Shown here piece after piece: positions 29,664-38,907 of a stretch of 64,000 nucleotides of DNA. The position numbers and the translations under genes were made by a program. The notes beneath the pieces were generated by a model that was not told the origin of the DNA, searched no databases, and saw only the letters and a list, made by a program, of their open reading frames with translations. Location of the stretch: the NCBI GenBank assembly GCA_009785115.1, contig WQWY01000014.1:1-64000 (forward strand), written 5' to 3'. Source of the stretch: Micrococcales bacterium (GTDB lineage: Bacteria > Actinomycetota > Actinomycetes > Actinomycetales > Cellulomonadaceae). Within the stretch, counting starts at the first letter, position 1. Each line of letters begins with the position of its first letter.

Positions 29664-30523
29664 CCGCGCAGCCGCCCCTCACGTGGGAGACCGCCTCACC
29701 GGGCTCCACGTTCGTCTCGTCCTTCCCGCTGGGTGTGGTGTTCCACGAGGGCGACACCTCGGCGTACCTGACGATCGCGGTCGGGCAGGACTGGTGGACG
29801 TTCATCAGCGGAGGCACCCTGTGGGGCACGAACAACAACCCTGCCGGGCAGGGCAACCAGGCAGCCAACGGACGCATCTGGGACGCCCGCGTCTCCATCG
29901 TCATCAACGGCGTCACCACCGGACCTGTCGCGTTCAACCCTGACGGCACCTTGACGTTCCCGGTGCCCGTCACCCCAGGCCCGCTGAACGTGTCGATCAA
30001 CGTGCACGTCCAGCGCGCCGGGGGCAACGGCAACAACAACTCGTTCATCCCCCCGACGTGGATCGCCGCCGCGCTCACCGTGGTCGATGCGGGCGGTGAG
30101 AGGGTCGTCGGCCCGGTGGCACGCTCCACCCCCGCCTACGCCAAGCAGACCCCCGCACCGACGCTCCCGACGCAGTGGTGGAACCCTGGCATGACTGGCG
30201 GGGCGCTGTTCAACCTACCCAGCCCCACCTCTGGCATGTCGGCGCCAGCCTCGGCACCGCTCTTCGAGCCGGTGACCGCGCTGCTCGACGAGGCGACCAT
30301 GTGCGAGCATCAGGTCGAGGGCCTGTGGTCTGACGGACATGTGCCTGACGGCACGGTCGTCGCGACGTTCGACGCCGAGGCCATGACCTTCACGCTCGAG
30401 GACGGGACGGTCCTGGTGGTCGTCGAGGTCCACGAGGACGAGGGTGCGCTCACCGTCACCACCGAGGACGGGACCGCCTGGACGCTGCTCGACCAGCCGG
30501 ACGACGACCCCGGCGGGACCTAG
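29634..30523 (+). pseudogene. C-terminal part of the DUF11 protein in the -1 frame
   Basis: A coding-quality frame runs to 30523 without a usable start: the first in-frame GTG lies inside a beta-rich segment (FPLGVVFHEGD). It begins DGGDGPIDLTAQPPLTWE and goes on with beta-rich sequence, a Pro-rich stretch, and an acidic end (TLLDQPDDDPGGT). I see no LPxTG motif or membrane helix, so attachment to the wall is unexplained. It most likely belongs to the protein encoded from 28596, with one C missing in the GGGCCC run. Assembly error, phase variation or real decay cannot be told apart here. Confidence 0.6.
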
Positions 30524-30535
30524 CCGAGCCTCGGC

Positions 30536-31429
30536 TCAGAGCTGGACGGTGGCGTAGCTGCCGACCTGACGGAACCCGACCGCCAGGTACGAGGCGATGG
30601 CCCGGGTGTTGTAGGAGTTCACGTACAGCGACACGACCGGTGCCTGGGTGGCCAGCCCGTGCTCGACGACGGCGGCCATGCCCGGCTCAGACAGCCCCGT
30701 GCCCCGCCGGTCCGGGACCACCCAGACGCCCTGGACCTGGGTCACACCGCACCCGGAGGCCGCCAGCTCAGCCTTGAAGATCACCCGAGGCTGCCCGTGG
30801 TCGGCCTCGACGCGCACCAACGACCGGCGCTGGGCGATGAGCGTGCGCACCCGCGCCGTGTACCCGGCACCACCACCGGTCATCGGCGAGTAGCCGACCT
30901 CCTCGGTGAACATGTCCACGCAGGCAGGCAGCACGATGTCGATCTCCTCGGGCCGCGAGCACCGCACCGACGGGTCGGGGGCGACCAGCGGGGGGTGGTC
31001 GATGACCATCGACGGCTGGTCGGGCCGGACGTCGCGGGCCACCACACGGCCCCCGCTCATCTTCTGCCACAGGTCCATGACCAGCTCGGCGGGCCCCACG
31101 AGCGAGGAGTACAGCCGTCGGCGCCGCACCGCGAGCTCGGCGAGCCCGGCCAGAGCACGCGAGCGCGTGGCCAGGTCCAGGCCAGGAGCGATCGGCACCA
31201 GGTTGGCGCTGACCAGGCAGGCCGCGACGAGCCGACCGCCCTCGACGTAGCCCCACAGCTCGTTGCCCGTGCGCACCAGGCTCGAGCGTGACGCCGACAG
31301 CAGCCGCGACGAGGCGAGCACCGAGGCCACCGGGTCGGCGGCGCACAGCCGCAGGGCCTCGGGCACGTGCCGATCACCGAGCACCTGCGCCCCGGGCCGC
31401 AGGCTGGGACGAGTCCCCAGCACTGTCAT
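30536..31429 (-). CDS. GNAT acetyltransferase with DUF4081 domain
   Basis: 297 residues from ATG 31429. The N-terminal half (EALRLCAADPVASVLASSRL; NELWGYVEGGRLVAACLVSANLVPI) matches DUF4081. The C-terminal half is a GNAT fold with the acetyl-CoA loop in VWVVPDRRGTGLSEPGMAAVVE and the final strand VSLYVNSYNTRAIASYLAVGF. This two-part protein is conserved beside ispG and proS in actinobacteria; its substrate is unknown. A CACACT hexamer lies 7 bases upstream of the ATG. Confidence 0.88.
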   Translation of the reverse strand: MTVLGTRPSLRPGAQVLGDRHVPEALRLCAADPVASVLASSRLLSASRSSLVRTGNELWGYVEGGRLVAACLVSANLVPIAPGLDLATRSRALAGLAELAVRRRRLYSSLVGPAELVMDLWQKMSGGRVVARDVRPDQPSMVIDHPPLVAPDPSVRCSRPEEIDIVLPACVDMFTEEVGYSPMTGGGAGYTARVRTLIAQRRSLVRVEADHGQPRVIFKAELAASGCGVTQVQGVWVVPDRRGTGLSEPGMAAVVEHGLATQAPVVSLYVNSYNTRAIASYLAVGFRQVGSYATVQL

Positions 31430-31558
31430 GCGACTCAGTGTGCCCCACGTCACGTCCACCAGCCAGACATCACCCCCGCGCGGCGCAGCCGCCGGGCAGG
31501 ACCACCCAGCGACGCTCGCTACGTCGCGCGACCGGGCGAGACCGTCCGCGCGGCAGGC

Positions 31559-32713
31559 TCAGGCCCCGACGACGACCCGCGGCTCGCTCCCGTCGGGCTG
31601 CATGGTGGCGGCGATCCGCCTCGCCTCCTCGATGAGCGTGGCGACGATCTGATCCTCGGGCACGGTCTTGATGACCTCGCCCTTGACGAAGATCTGCCCC
31701 TTGCCGTTGCCCGAGGCCACGCCCAGGTCCGCCTCGCGGGCCTCCCCAGGCCCGTTGACGACGCACCCCATGACGGCGACCCTGAGCGGCACCTCAAGAC
31801 CCGCCAACCCCTCGGTGACCCGCTCGGCCAGCGTGTACACGTCGACCTGGGCACGCCCGCACGACGGGCACGAGACGATCTCCAGCCGGCGCGGGCGCAG
31901 GTTCAGCGACTGCAAGATCGCGACACCGACCTTGACCTCCTCGACCGGGGGGGCGGAGAGCGAGACGCGAATCGTGTCGCCGATGCCCTTGCTCAGCAGC
32001 GCCCCGAACGCGGTCGCGGACTTGATGGTGCCCTGGAACGCCGGGCCGGCCTCGGTGACGCCCAGGTGCAGCGGCCAGTCGCCCCGCTCGGACAACAGCT
32101 CGTAGGCCCGCACCATGACCACGGGGTCGTTGTGCTTCACGGAGATCTTGAAGTCGTGGAAGCCGTGCTCCTCGAACAGCGACGCCTCCCACACCGCGGA
32201 CTCCACCAGGGCCTCGGGCGTGGCGCGGCCGTGCTTGGCCAGGAGCCTCGGGTCCAGCGACCCGGCGTTGACCCCGATCCGCAGCGACACGCCCGCAGCG
32301 GCGGCGGCCTGGGCGATCTGCTTCACCTGGTCGTCGAACTTGCGGATGTTGCCAGGGTTGACGCGCACCGCGGCGCACCCGGCGTCGATCGCGGCGAACA
32401 CGTATCTCGGCTGGAAGTGGATGTCGGCCACGACGGGGATCTGGCTGTGCCGCACGAGCCGCGGCAGGGCGTCGGCGTCGTCGGCGCTGGGCACGGCGAC
32501 GCGGACGATGTCGCAGCCCGCAGCGGTCAGCTCGGCGATCTGCTGCAGGGTCGCGTCGACGTCGCTGGTCAGCGTGGTGGTCATCGACTGGACGCTGATC
32601 GGGGCGTCGCCACCGACCTCGACCTTGCCGACCCTGATCTTGCGGGTGGGCCGACGCGGGGCGAGCACAGGCGGGAGCCCGCCCGGCATCCCGAGCGTGG
32701 TGGGTGGGGTCAC
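31559..32713 (-). CDS. ispG: flavodoxin-dependent (E)-4-hydroxy-3-methylbut-2-enyl-diphosphate synthase IspG
   Basis: [4Fe-4S] enzyme that makes HMBPP in the MEP isoprenoid pathway. 384 residues from GTG 32713. The TIM-barrel part includes [20 protein letters not shown] and [14 protein letters not shown]. The cluster cysteines are in SCPSCGR and [16 protein letters not shown] lies 6 bases upstream of the GTG with no Shine-Dalgarno; an internal ATG at 32689 is the alternative. It usually follows dxr and rseP; here dxr is 12 kb away. Confidence 0.95.
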   Translation of the reverse strand: MTPPTTLGMPGGLPPVLAPRRPTRKIRVGKVEVGGDAPISVQSMTTTLTSDVDATLQQIAELTAAGCDIVRVAVPSADDADALPRLVRHSQIPVVADIHFQPRYVFAAIDAGCAAVRVNPGNIRKFDDQVKQIAQAAAAAGVSLRIGVNAGSLDPRLLAKHGRATPEALVESAVWEASLFEEHGFHDFKISVKHNDPVVMVRAYELLSERGDWPLHLGVTEAGPAFQGTIKSATAFGALLSKGIGDTIRVSLSAPPVEEVKVGVAILQSLNLRPRRLEIVSCPSCGRAQVDVYTLAERVTEGLAGLEVPLRVAVMGCVVNGPGEAREADLGVASGNGKGQIFVKGEVIKTVPEDQIVATLIEEARRIAATMQPDGSEPRVVVGA

Positions 32714-32817
32714 GGCGCCATTCTCGCACCGCTTCGTGGGGCCGTGGTCTGGTTCCCACGATCGGCGGGCACGCGTCGCTCACCCAGCGCTCGTCGTCCG
32801 TCCGCCACGAGGGCCCC

Positions 32818-34125
32818 TCAGAAGAGCCGTGCCGGGTTGACGATGTCCGCCCAGATCATCACCACACCCATGACGATGAGCAGCACGAACATCACGTACC
32901 CCACAGGCACCAGCCGGGCGCTGTCGGCGGGGCGGGTGCGCTCCACGCCACGCCACCTCGACACCCGCTTGCGGACGCCCTCCCACAGCGCCGCGGCGAT
33001 GTGCCCGCCGTCCAGCGGGGGCAGCGGGATCATGTTGAACACGAACAGCGAGATGTTGAGCGCCGCCAGGATGCTGAGCAGCATCGCCGCCTGCCTGGCG
33101 AGGGTGACACGCTCGTCCTGGATGGCCGCCGTCTCCCCCACGATGCGGCTGACCCCGACGACGCTGAGCACCGTCTCGCTGCCGCGGTCCTGACCGCTGA
33201 AGGTCCGTGCCGCCACGTCCCAGACCCGTTGCGGGAGGACGACCACGATGCTCGCCGTCTGCACGGTCATGTCACCCACCGCGACAGGCACCGACCAGAG
33301 CGGCTGGCGTTCCATGACCCGCTGAGGCTCGATGCCGGCGTACCCGACCAGCGTCATCACCACGTCACCGGACGCATCGGTCACGAGGAGACCGTCGTCG
33401 TCGACCGCGGGCCGCTCGGTCTGCGCCACGTCGACCGTGAGCGTCACCGGCCGGCCGTCCCGCTGGACGAGCACCTCCACCGACCCGGACGACGCCCGGA
33501 TCGCGCGCCACGCGTCGTCCCAGGTCGAGATCGGCTGCCCGCCCCACGAGACGATCGTGTCTCCCGGGAGCATCCCCGCGGCGGCCGCCGGACCGACAGG
33601 CGCACCCTCGGCGCACTCCTCCTCGTTCCCGGCGAGCACGCACCCGCCCACGGCACCCACCGTGGTCGTGGTCACGGGCAGCCCGATGCCCACCAGCACG
33701 ATCGCCATGAGCACGAAGGCGAGGAGCAGGTTCATGAACGGGCCGCCGAACATCACGACGAGCTTCTTCGGCACGGACAGCCGGTAGAACGCCCGCCCGT
33801 CCTCGCCGGGGCGGATCTCCTCGGCGCTCATCTCGCGCGCGTCGGCGGCCGCCCGGCCGGCCCAGGTGGTCGGCTCCTTGGCGTCGACGGCCTCCTTCGT
33901 GGGGAACATGCCGACCAGGCGGACGTACCCGCCCAGGGGTATCCACTTCAGCCCATACTCGGTCTCGCCCTTGGTCTTGGACCAGATCGTCGGCCCGAAG
34001 CCGACCATGTACTGGCTGACCCGGACCCCGAACCTCTTGGCCGGGACCATGTGGCCGACCTCGTGCAGGGCGATCGACGCCAGGATGACGACGACCGCGA
34101 TGAGCACGCCGACGAGGTATGCCAT
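32818..34125 (-). CDS. rseP: M50 site-2 metalloprotease (RseP/Rip1 type)
   Basis: Intramembrane zinc protease that cleaves anti-sigma factors and other membrane proteins. 435 residues; start ATG 34125 has a strong AGGAGGAG upstream. The zinc motif HEVGH (His21, Glu22, His25) lies in the first membrane helix. A PDZ domain is near residues 165-250 (GPAAAAGMLPGDTIVSWGGQPI). The third zinc ligand is in IPLPPLDGGH, followed by two more helices. In actinobacteria it normally sits between dxr and ispG; here the dxr side is occupied by the polyamine island. Confidence 0.93.
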   Translation of the reverse strand: MAYLVGVLIAVVVILASIALHEVGHMVPAKRFGVRVSQYMVGFGPTIWSKTKGETEYGLKWIPLGGYVRLVGMFPTKEAVDAKEPTTWAGRAAADAREMSAEEIRPGEDGRAFYRLSVPKKLVVMFGGPFMNLLLAFVLMAIVLVGIGLPVTTTTVGAVGGCVLAGNEEECAEGAPVGPAAAAGMLPGDTIVSWGGQPISTWDDAWRAIRASSGSVEVLVQRDGRPVTLTVDVAQTERPAVDDDGLLVTDASGDVVMTLVGYAGIEPQRVMERQPLWSVPVAVGDMTVQTASIVVVLPQRVWDVAARTFSGQDRGSETVLSVVGVSRIVGETAAIQDERVTLARQAAMLLSILAALNISLFVFNMIPLPPLDGGHIAAALWEGVRKRVSRWRGVERTRPADSARLVPVGYVMFVLLIVMGVVMIWADIVNPARLF

Positions 34126-34300
34126 CGACTCCTCCTTCTTCGACGTCTCATTGTGCCTGCTCCGCTCCCCCTCGGTCCGACGGCCGGGATCGGCAGGTCT
34201 CGTGCCGACGAGCCGCGTGGTCGATGAGCCTCGCTGCCGCCGAGCCCGGTAGCGGCGAGGTCCGTCGTGAACGAATCCCGCACACCCGCGCCCGTCGATG

Positions 34301-34348
34301 TGCGGAATCCGTCGTGCAGAGGGGCTTTCTTGACGGTTTCGTGCACAC
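34301..34348. promoter_or_regulatory. two Lrp-box-like sites upstream of gabT
   Basis: GCGGAATCCGTCGTGC (34302-34317, best read on the minus strand as GCACGACGGATTCCGC) and TTGACGGTTTCGTGCA (34330-34345) resemble the dyads near the Lrp-type gene at 41.8 kb (core GACGGATTCCGTC). They lie within 60 bp of the gabT start, and TACGGT at 34349-34354 could be its -10. Confidence 0.45.
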
Positions 34349-34360
34349 TACGGTGCTCTT

Positions 34361-35686
34361 GTGACGAATCAGCCCCACCGCAGCCTGCTCACCGACCTTC
34401 CCGGGCCGCGCTCTCTCGAGCTCGCCGCCCGCCGCTCCGCCTCGGTCACCGCGGCGGTCGGCTCGTCCGTCCCCGTCTACGCCGCCGACGCCCGTGGCGC
34501 GCTGGTCGAGGACGTCGACGGCAACGTGCTCATCGACCTGGGTGCGGGCATCGCGGTGACCACCCTGGGCGCCGCTCACCCCGACGTGGTGGCGGCGGTC
34601 ACCGAGCAGGCGGCCCGCTTCACCCACACCTGCTTCATGGTGACCCCCTACGAGGGGTACGTGGAGGTGGCCGAAAGGCTGGCCGACCTGGTGCCCGGGG
34701 ATCACGAGAAGCGCACGGTGCTGCTGAGCACCGGGGCCGAGGCCGTGGAGAACGCGGTCAAGATCGCCCGCCGTGCCACCGGCCGCCAGGGCGTCCTGGT
34801 GCTCGACCACGGTTATTCGGGCCGCACCAACCTCACCATGGCGATGACCGCCAAGGCCATGCCGTACAAGACCGGGTTCGGCCCCTTCTCCCCTGAGGTC
34901 TACCGGGTGCCGACCTCCTACCCTCTGCGCGACCCCGAGGGCATGACCGGCGAGCAGGCCGCCGCCCGGCTCGTCGAGGCCGCCGAGCGGCAGGTCGGCG
35001 CCGACCAGGTGGCCGCGCTGGTCGCCGAGCCGATCCAGGGCGAGGGCGGGTTCGTCGTGCCCGCACCCGGCTTCTGGGCCGCGCTGCGCGAGTGGACCGC
35101 GGAGCACGGGATCGTGCTGGTCGCGGACGAGGTGCAGACGGGGTTCGCGCGGACCGGGGCGATGTTCGCCGTCGAGCACGAGGGCGTGGTGCCCGACCTG
35201 GTGACCATGGCCAAGGGCATCGCGGGCGGGATGCCCCTGGCGGCCGTCACCGGCCGTGCCGACCTCATGGACGCGGTGCACCCCGGAGGTCTGGGCGGCA
35301 CCTTCGGCGGCAACCCTGTCGCCTGCGCCGCAGCGCTGGCCTCGTTCGAGGTGTTCGCCCGCGACGACATGCCCGCCCGCGCCCGCGCCGTCGAGACCCG
35401 GGTACGGGCCCGCCTCGAGGCGGTCGCCGCTCGGGTGCCGGCTGTCGCGCAGGTGCGCGGGCGTGGCGCGATGCTCGCCCTGGAGCTGGTGCGCCCCGGG
35501 ACCCTCGACCCGGACAAGGCAGCGGCGGCCCAGGTCGCGGCCACGTGCCTGGCGAACGGGGTCATCACGCTGACCGCCGGCTCGTGGGGCAACATCATCC
35601 GGCTGCTGCCACCCCTGGTCATCACCGACGACCAGCTGGACGAGGCGCTCGACGTGCTCGTGAGCGCTCTGGACCAGCTGTCCTGA
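34361..35686 (+). CDS. gabT: 4-aminobutyrate--2-oxoglutarate transaminase
   Basis: PLP enzyme that turns GABA and 2-oxoglutarate into succinate semialdehyde and glutamate. 441 residues from GTG 34361. The phosphate-binding STGAEAVENAVKIAR, the VADEVQTGFARTG segment with the PLP aspartate, and Lys285 in VTMAKGIAGGMPL are present, and the length is usual for GabT. Two Lrp-like boxes lie in the 60 bp upstream, and no Shine-Dalgarno is seen. It is convergent with potABC across a 17-bp hairpin. Its product would be used by gabD at 3456. Confidence 0.9.
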   Translation: MTNQPHRSLLTDLPGPRSLELAARRSASVTAAVGSSVPVYAADARGALVEDVDGNVLIDLGAGIAVTTLGAAHPDVVAAVTEQAARFTHTCFMVTPYEGYVEVAERLADLVPGDHEKRTVLLSTGAEAVENAVKIARRATGRQGVLVLDHGYSGRTNLTMAMTAKAMPYKTGFGPFSPEVYRVPTSYPLRDPEGMTGEQAAARLVEAAERQVGADQVAALVAEPIQGEGGFVVPAPGFWAALREWTAEHGIVLVADEVQTGFARTGAMFAVEHEGVVPDLVTMAKGIAGGMPLAAVTGRADLMDAVHPGGLGGTFGGNPVACAAALASFEVFARDDMPARARAVETRVRARLEAVAARVPAVAQVRGRGAMLALELVRPGTLDPDKAAAAQVAATCLANGVITLTAGSWGNIIRLLPPLVITDDQLDEALDVLVSALDQLS

Positions 35687-35687
35687 G

Positions 35688-35727
35688 CCGCTGGCCGGCG
35701 GAGCGACGGGGCTCCGCCGGCCAGCGG
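35688..35727. terminator. 17-bp perfect bidirectional hairpin between gabT and potC
   Basis: CCGCTGGCCGGCGGAGC (35688-35704) pairs perfectly with GCTCCGCCGGCCAGCGG (35711-35727) around a 6-base loop. It fills the whole gap between the two convergent stop codons and should serve both operons. Confidence 0.85.
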
Positions 35728-36570
35728 TCAGGTGCGGCGACGCTTGCGCTGGGTCGTCGCCATCAGGACGACCACGACGATGGCCAGCGCGGCGATGAAC
35801 ATGGCCGAGGCGATGACGTTCGCCTGTGGCGGGATGCCACGGTTGGCGGAGATGTAGACGAACATCGGGAAGGTCTTCAGCGACCCGGCGTTGAGGTTCG
35901 TCACGATGTAGTCGTCGAACGACAGGCTGAACGACAGCAGCCCCGCTGCCGCGATCCCCGGCAGCAGCAAGGGGAAGGTGACCCGCCAGAACACCGCCGT
36001 CGGAGACCCGTACAGGTCGGCCGCCGCCTCTTCCAGCGCCGGGTCCAGGGTCGCCACCCGGGCCTTCACCGTCACCACGACGAAGCTGATGCAGAACAGC
36101 ACGTGAGCCGCCACGATCGTCCAGAACCCGAAGGCGACCTTCAGCATCAGGAACTGCGCCGCGAGCGACGCGCCCAGCACCACCTCGGGTGTGGACATCG
36201 GCAGGAAGATCAGCAGGTTGATCGCCGGACGGCCACGGAACCTGAACCGCACCAGGGCCAGCGCCAGCAGCGTGCCCAGCGTGGTGGCGATGACGGTGGC
36301 GGTCGCCCCCACCCCCAGCGAGGTGACGAACGCCTCGCACACCTGCGGCGCCCCGCACGGGTCGCGCCAGTTGTCCAGCGTGAAGCCCCTCCAGATCAGG
36401 TTGGACTTGCCGGCCTGGTTGAAGCTGAACGCGACCGTGTAGGCGATCGGCACCAAGAGATACACGAACGCGAGCCCAGCGAAGACAGGGACGATCGCGT
36501 TCCCCAGCCGAAAGCTGCGACGACGACGGGGCGTCGAGGTGGTCGTAGGTTCAGAGGTGGTCACGGTCAC
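35728..36570 (-). CDS. potC: spermidine/putrescine ABC transporter permease PotC
   Basis: 280 residues with six predicted membrane helices. The EAA loop that docks the ATPase reads EEAAADLYGSPTAVFWRVTFPLLLPGI. It is the last gene of potABC and overlaps the end of potB by 4 bp. A disulfide-capable insert (DPCGAPQVCEAF) lies in the outer loop after helix 1. It belongs to the PotC/YdcV class of the polyamine opine transporter family. Confidence 0.9.
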   Translation of the reverse strand: MTVTTSEPTTTSTPRRRRSFRLGNAIVPVFAGLAFVYLLVPIAYTVAFSFNQAGKSNLIWRGFTLDNWRDPCGAPQVCEAFVTSLGVGATATVIATTLGTLLALALVRFRFRGRPAINLLIFLPMSTPEVVLGASLAAQFLMLKVAFGFWTIVAAHVLFCISFVVVTVKARVATLDPALEEAAADLYGSPTAVFWRVTFPLLLPGIAAAGLLSFSLSFDDYIVTNLNAGSLKTFPMFVYISANRGIPPQANVIASAMFIAALAIVVVVLMATTQRKRRRT

Positions 36571-37487
36571 AGCAGCTCCTCCGTCCCGGTGCGACGCACG
36601 TAGCTGATGACCAGGACGAGGATGATCACCATGAGGATCGCCGACAGCGACGCTGCCGTCGGGTAGTCCAGCAACCTGGTGAACCTGCCGTCGATGACCT
36701 GCCCGATCATCGCCGTGTCGGTGCTGTTGCCCAGGAGCGAGGAGTTCACGTAGTCACCAGACGCCGGGATGAACACCAGCAGGGTGCCGGCGATGACGCC
36801 GGGCATCGCCAGCGGGAACGTCACCTTGCGGAACGTCGTGAACGGCGAAGCGTACAGGTCGGCGCCCGCCTCGAGCATCCGGGGGTCGAGACGTTCCAGG
36901 CTGGCGTAGATGGGCAGCACCATGAACGGCAAGAAGTTGTAGGTCAGGCCGGCGACCACGGCGAACGCCGTCGCGGTGAGCCGGCCGTCCTCGGGCAGGA
37001 TGTACGCCCACTTCAGCACGCTGACGACGACGCCCTCGTCGGCCAGGATCTGCTTCCAGGCGATGGTGCGCAGGATGAACGACGTGAAGAACGGGGCGAT
37101 GACCAGCACCAGCAGCAACGCCTGGAGCATCTTGCGCTCCCGTGCGCGCACCGCGATGGCGTAGGCCATCGGGAACCCGATGACCAGCGCCGACACCGTC
37201 GCGATGGCCGCGAACGAGAACGACCTGAGGATCTGCGGGTAGAAGGCACTGATCGAGTCGACGTAGTTCTGCCAGTGGAACGCCGGGGTGTACTGGCCCA
37301 GCTCACCGCCCGGGATCGGCACGTACAGGCTGGTGACCAGGAGCGCACCGACCGGCGCGACGAAGAAGAGCAGGAGGAAGATCAGCCCCGGGCCGATCAG
37401 CCTCCAGTGGGCACCGTGCCGGGCTCGCGCCGTGGGCACCCGTGAGGACGCTCCTCCTCCGCCCCCGAGCCCGGCGAGCAGGCTCAC
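36567..37487 (-). CDS. potB: spermidine/putrescine ABC transporter permease PotB
   Basis: 306 residues, six predicted helices, with a Gly-rich N-terminal stretch before the first helix (LIGPGLIFLLLFFVAPVGALL). The EAA loop is LEAGADLYASPFTTFRKVTFPLAMPGV. It overlaps potA upstream by 4 bp and potC downstream by 4 bp, so all three are one translationally coupled unit. It forms the membrane channel with PotC. Confidence 0.9.
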   Translation of the reverse strand: MSLLAGLGGGGGASSRVPTARARHGAHWRLIGPGLIFLLLFFVAPVGALLVTSLYVPIPGGELGQYTPAFHWQNYVDSISAFYPQILRSFSFAAIATVSALVIGFPMAYAIAVRARERKMLQALLLVLVIAPFFTSFILRTIAWKQILADEGVVVSVLKWAYILPEDGRLTATAFAVVAGLTYNFLPFMVLPIYASLERLDPRMLEAGADLYASPFTTFRKVTFPLAMPGVIAGTLLVFIPASGDYVNSSLLGNSTDTAMIGQVIDGRFTRLLDYPTAASLSAILMVIILVLVISYVRRTGTEELL

Positions 37488-38659
37488 AGCTCACCGTCCA
37501 GACCCTGGGCGCCCTCGTCGGCGTCCTCGTCGCCGTCGAGCCCGAAGGTGTGCTCTGTCAGCCAGGACAGGTGGACCTTGGTGCCAGGGGCGACCACGGC
37601 ACCACCGTTCAGGTTCTGCGCGAACACGCCGAACGTGCCGAGCCCCGCGACCTCGACCTGGTACTGGGTGCTCACCCCCATGAAGGAGACGTCGGTGACG
37701 ACGCCCGGACCGATCATGTTGTGCCCGGCCGGGGCGTCCTGACCGTCGAGGAGAAGGCTGATCTTCTCCGGTCGGACCCCGACCAGGACCCGTCCCGACG
37801 TGCGCACCGCGCGGTCGGCAGGCACGCCCAGGCGCATGTCGCCCACCGACACCACCAGCCGGTCGCCGGCGGTGTCGGTGACCATGCCCGGCAGCAGGTT
37901 GGACTGCCCCAGGAAGTTCGCGACGAACACCGTGTGCGGTCGGGAGTAGAGCTCCTCCGGGGGGCCCATCTGCTCGATGCGGCCCTTGTTCATCACCGCG
38001 ACCCGGTCGGCCATCGTCATGGCCTCCTCCTGGTCGTGGGTGACGTGCACGAAGGTCAGCCCGACCTCGGTCTGGATGCGCTTGAGCTCCAGCTGCATCT
38101 GACGGCGCAGCTTGAGGTCCAGGGCGCCGAGCGGCTCGTCGAGCAGCAGCACCTGCGGGTGGTTGACCAGGGCGCGGGCCAGCGCGACACGTTGTGCCTG
38201 ACCGCCGGAGAGCTGGGTGGGCTTGCGGTCGCCCAGGTGCCCCAGCTCGACCAGCTCCAGGGCCTCGGCCACCTTCGGCGCCACGTCGCGGACCTTCCGG
38301 CGGCGCAGGCCGAAGGCCACGTTCTCGCTGATGCTCAGGTGCGGGAACAGCGCATAGCTCTGGAACACCGTGTTGACCGGACGTCGGTAGGCCCGCACCC
38401 AGGTCACGTCCTCCCCGGCGATGTAGATGCTCCCGGCAGAGGGAGTCTCCAGGCCCGCGACCATGCGCAGGGTCGTCGTCTTGCCGCAGCCCGACGGGCC
38501 CAGCAGCGCGAAGAACTCCCCCGTCGGGATCGTCAGGTGGAGGTCGTCGACGGCGACGAACGAACCGAACTCCTTGTGGATCCCGACCAGCTCCAGCGCT
38601 GGGGGCCAGCCTGGATGGACTCCGACCGACCGGACCGCGCCGACCATGGGCTCAGACAT
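37484..38659 (-). CDS. potA: spermidine/putrescine ABC transporter ATPase PotA
   Basis: 391 residues. Walker A GPSGCGKTT is at 54-62, followed by the Q-loop FQSYALFPH, the signature LSGGQAQRVALARAL, Walker B VLLLDEPLGALD and the switch histidine in VHVTHDQEEAM. A C-terminal TOBE domain (GVRPEKISLLLDG...) follows. The start ATG 38659 has GGAGGG upstream. The 248-bp gap before it holds the potD1 terminator hairpin, so potABC probably has its own promoter or depends on readthrough. Powers polyamine uptake. Confidence 0.93.
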   Translation of the reverse strand: MSEPMVGAVRSVGVHPGWPPALELVGIHKEFGSFVAVDDLHLTIPTGEFFALLGPSGCGKTTTLRMVAGLETPSAGSIYIAGEDVTWVRAYRRPVNTVFQSYALFPHLSISENVAFGLRRRKVRDVAPKVAEALELVELGHLGDRKPTQLSGGQAQRVALARALVNHPQVLLLDEPLGALDLKLRRQMQLELKRIQTEVGLTFVHVTHDQEEAMTMADRVAVMNKGRIEQMGPPEELYSRPHTVFVANFLGQSNLLPGMVTDTAGDRLVVSVGDMRLGVPADRAVRTSGRVLVGVRPEKISLLLDGQDAPAGHNMIGPGVVTDVSFMGVSTQYQVEVAGLGTFGVFAQNLNGGAVVAPGTKVHLSWLTEHTFGLDGDEDADEGAQGLDGEL

Positions 38660-38857
38660 CGACCACCCTCCTCATACCTCTCCTCCCGGACGGGTCTCCC
38701 CGCGGAGCACAGACGGCACCTGCGGACGAAGGTACCGAATCGGGCATACCGACATGCCCGCGACGCGCTCTCGATGTCTCACCCGCCGCGACGCCGCAGG
38801 ACGAGCGACGCGAGACCCCCGGCCGTCGGTCGGGTGCGCAGGAGGCAGACATCACGA

Positions 38858-38898
38858 TCTCGCCGCACGGACCGTCAGCGACAGCCCGTGCGGCGAGA
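38858..38898 (-). terminator. hairpin downstream of potD1
   Basis: TCTCGCCGCACGG (38858-38870) pairs perfectly with CCGTGCGGCGAGA (38886-38898) around a 15-base loop, right after the potD1 stop and before potA. It likely sets the binding-protein level above that of the membrane parts. Confidence 0.65.
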
Positions 38899-38907
38899 CC
38901 ACGTCGA

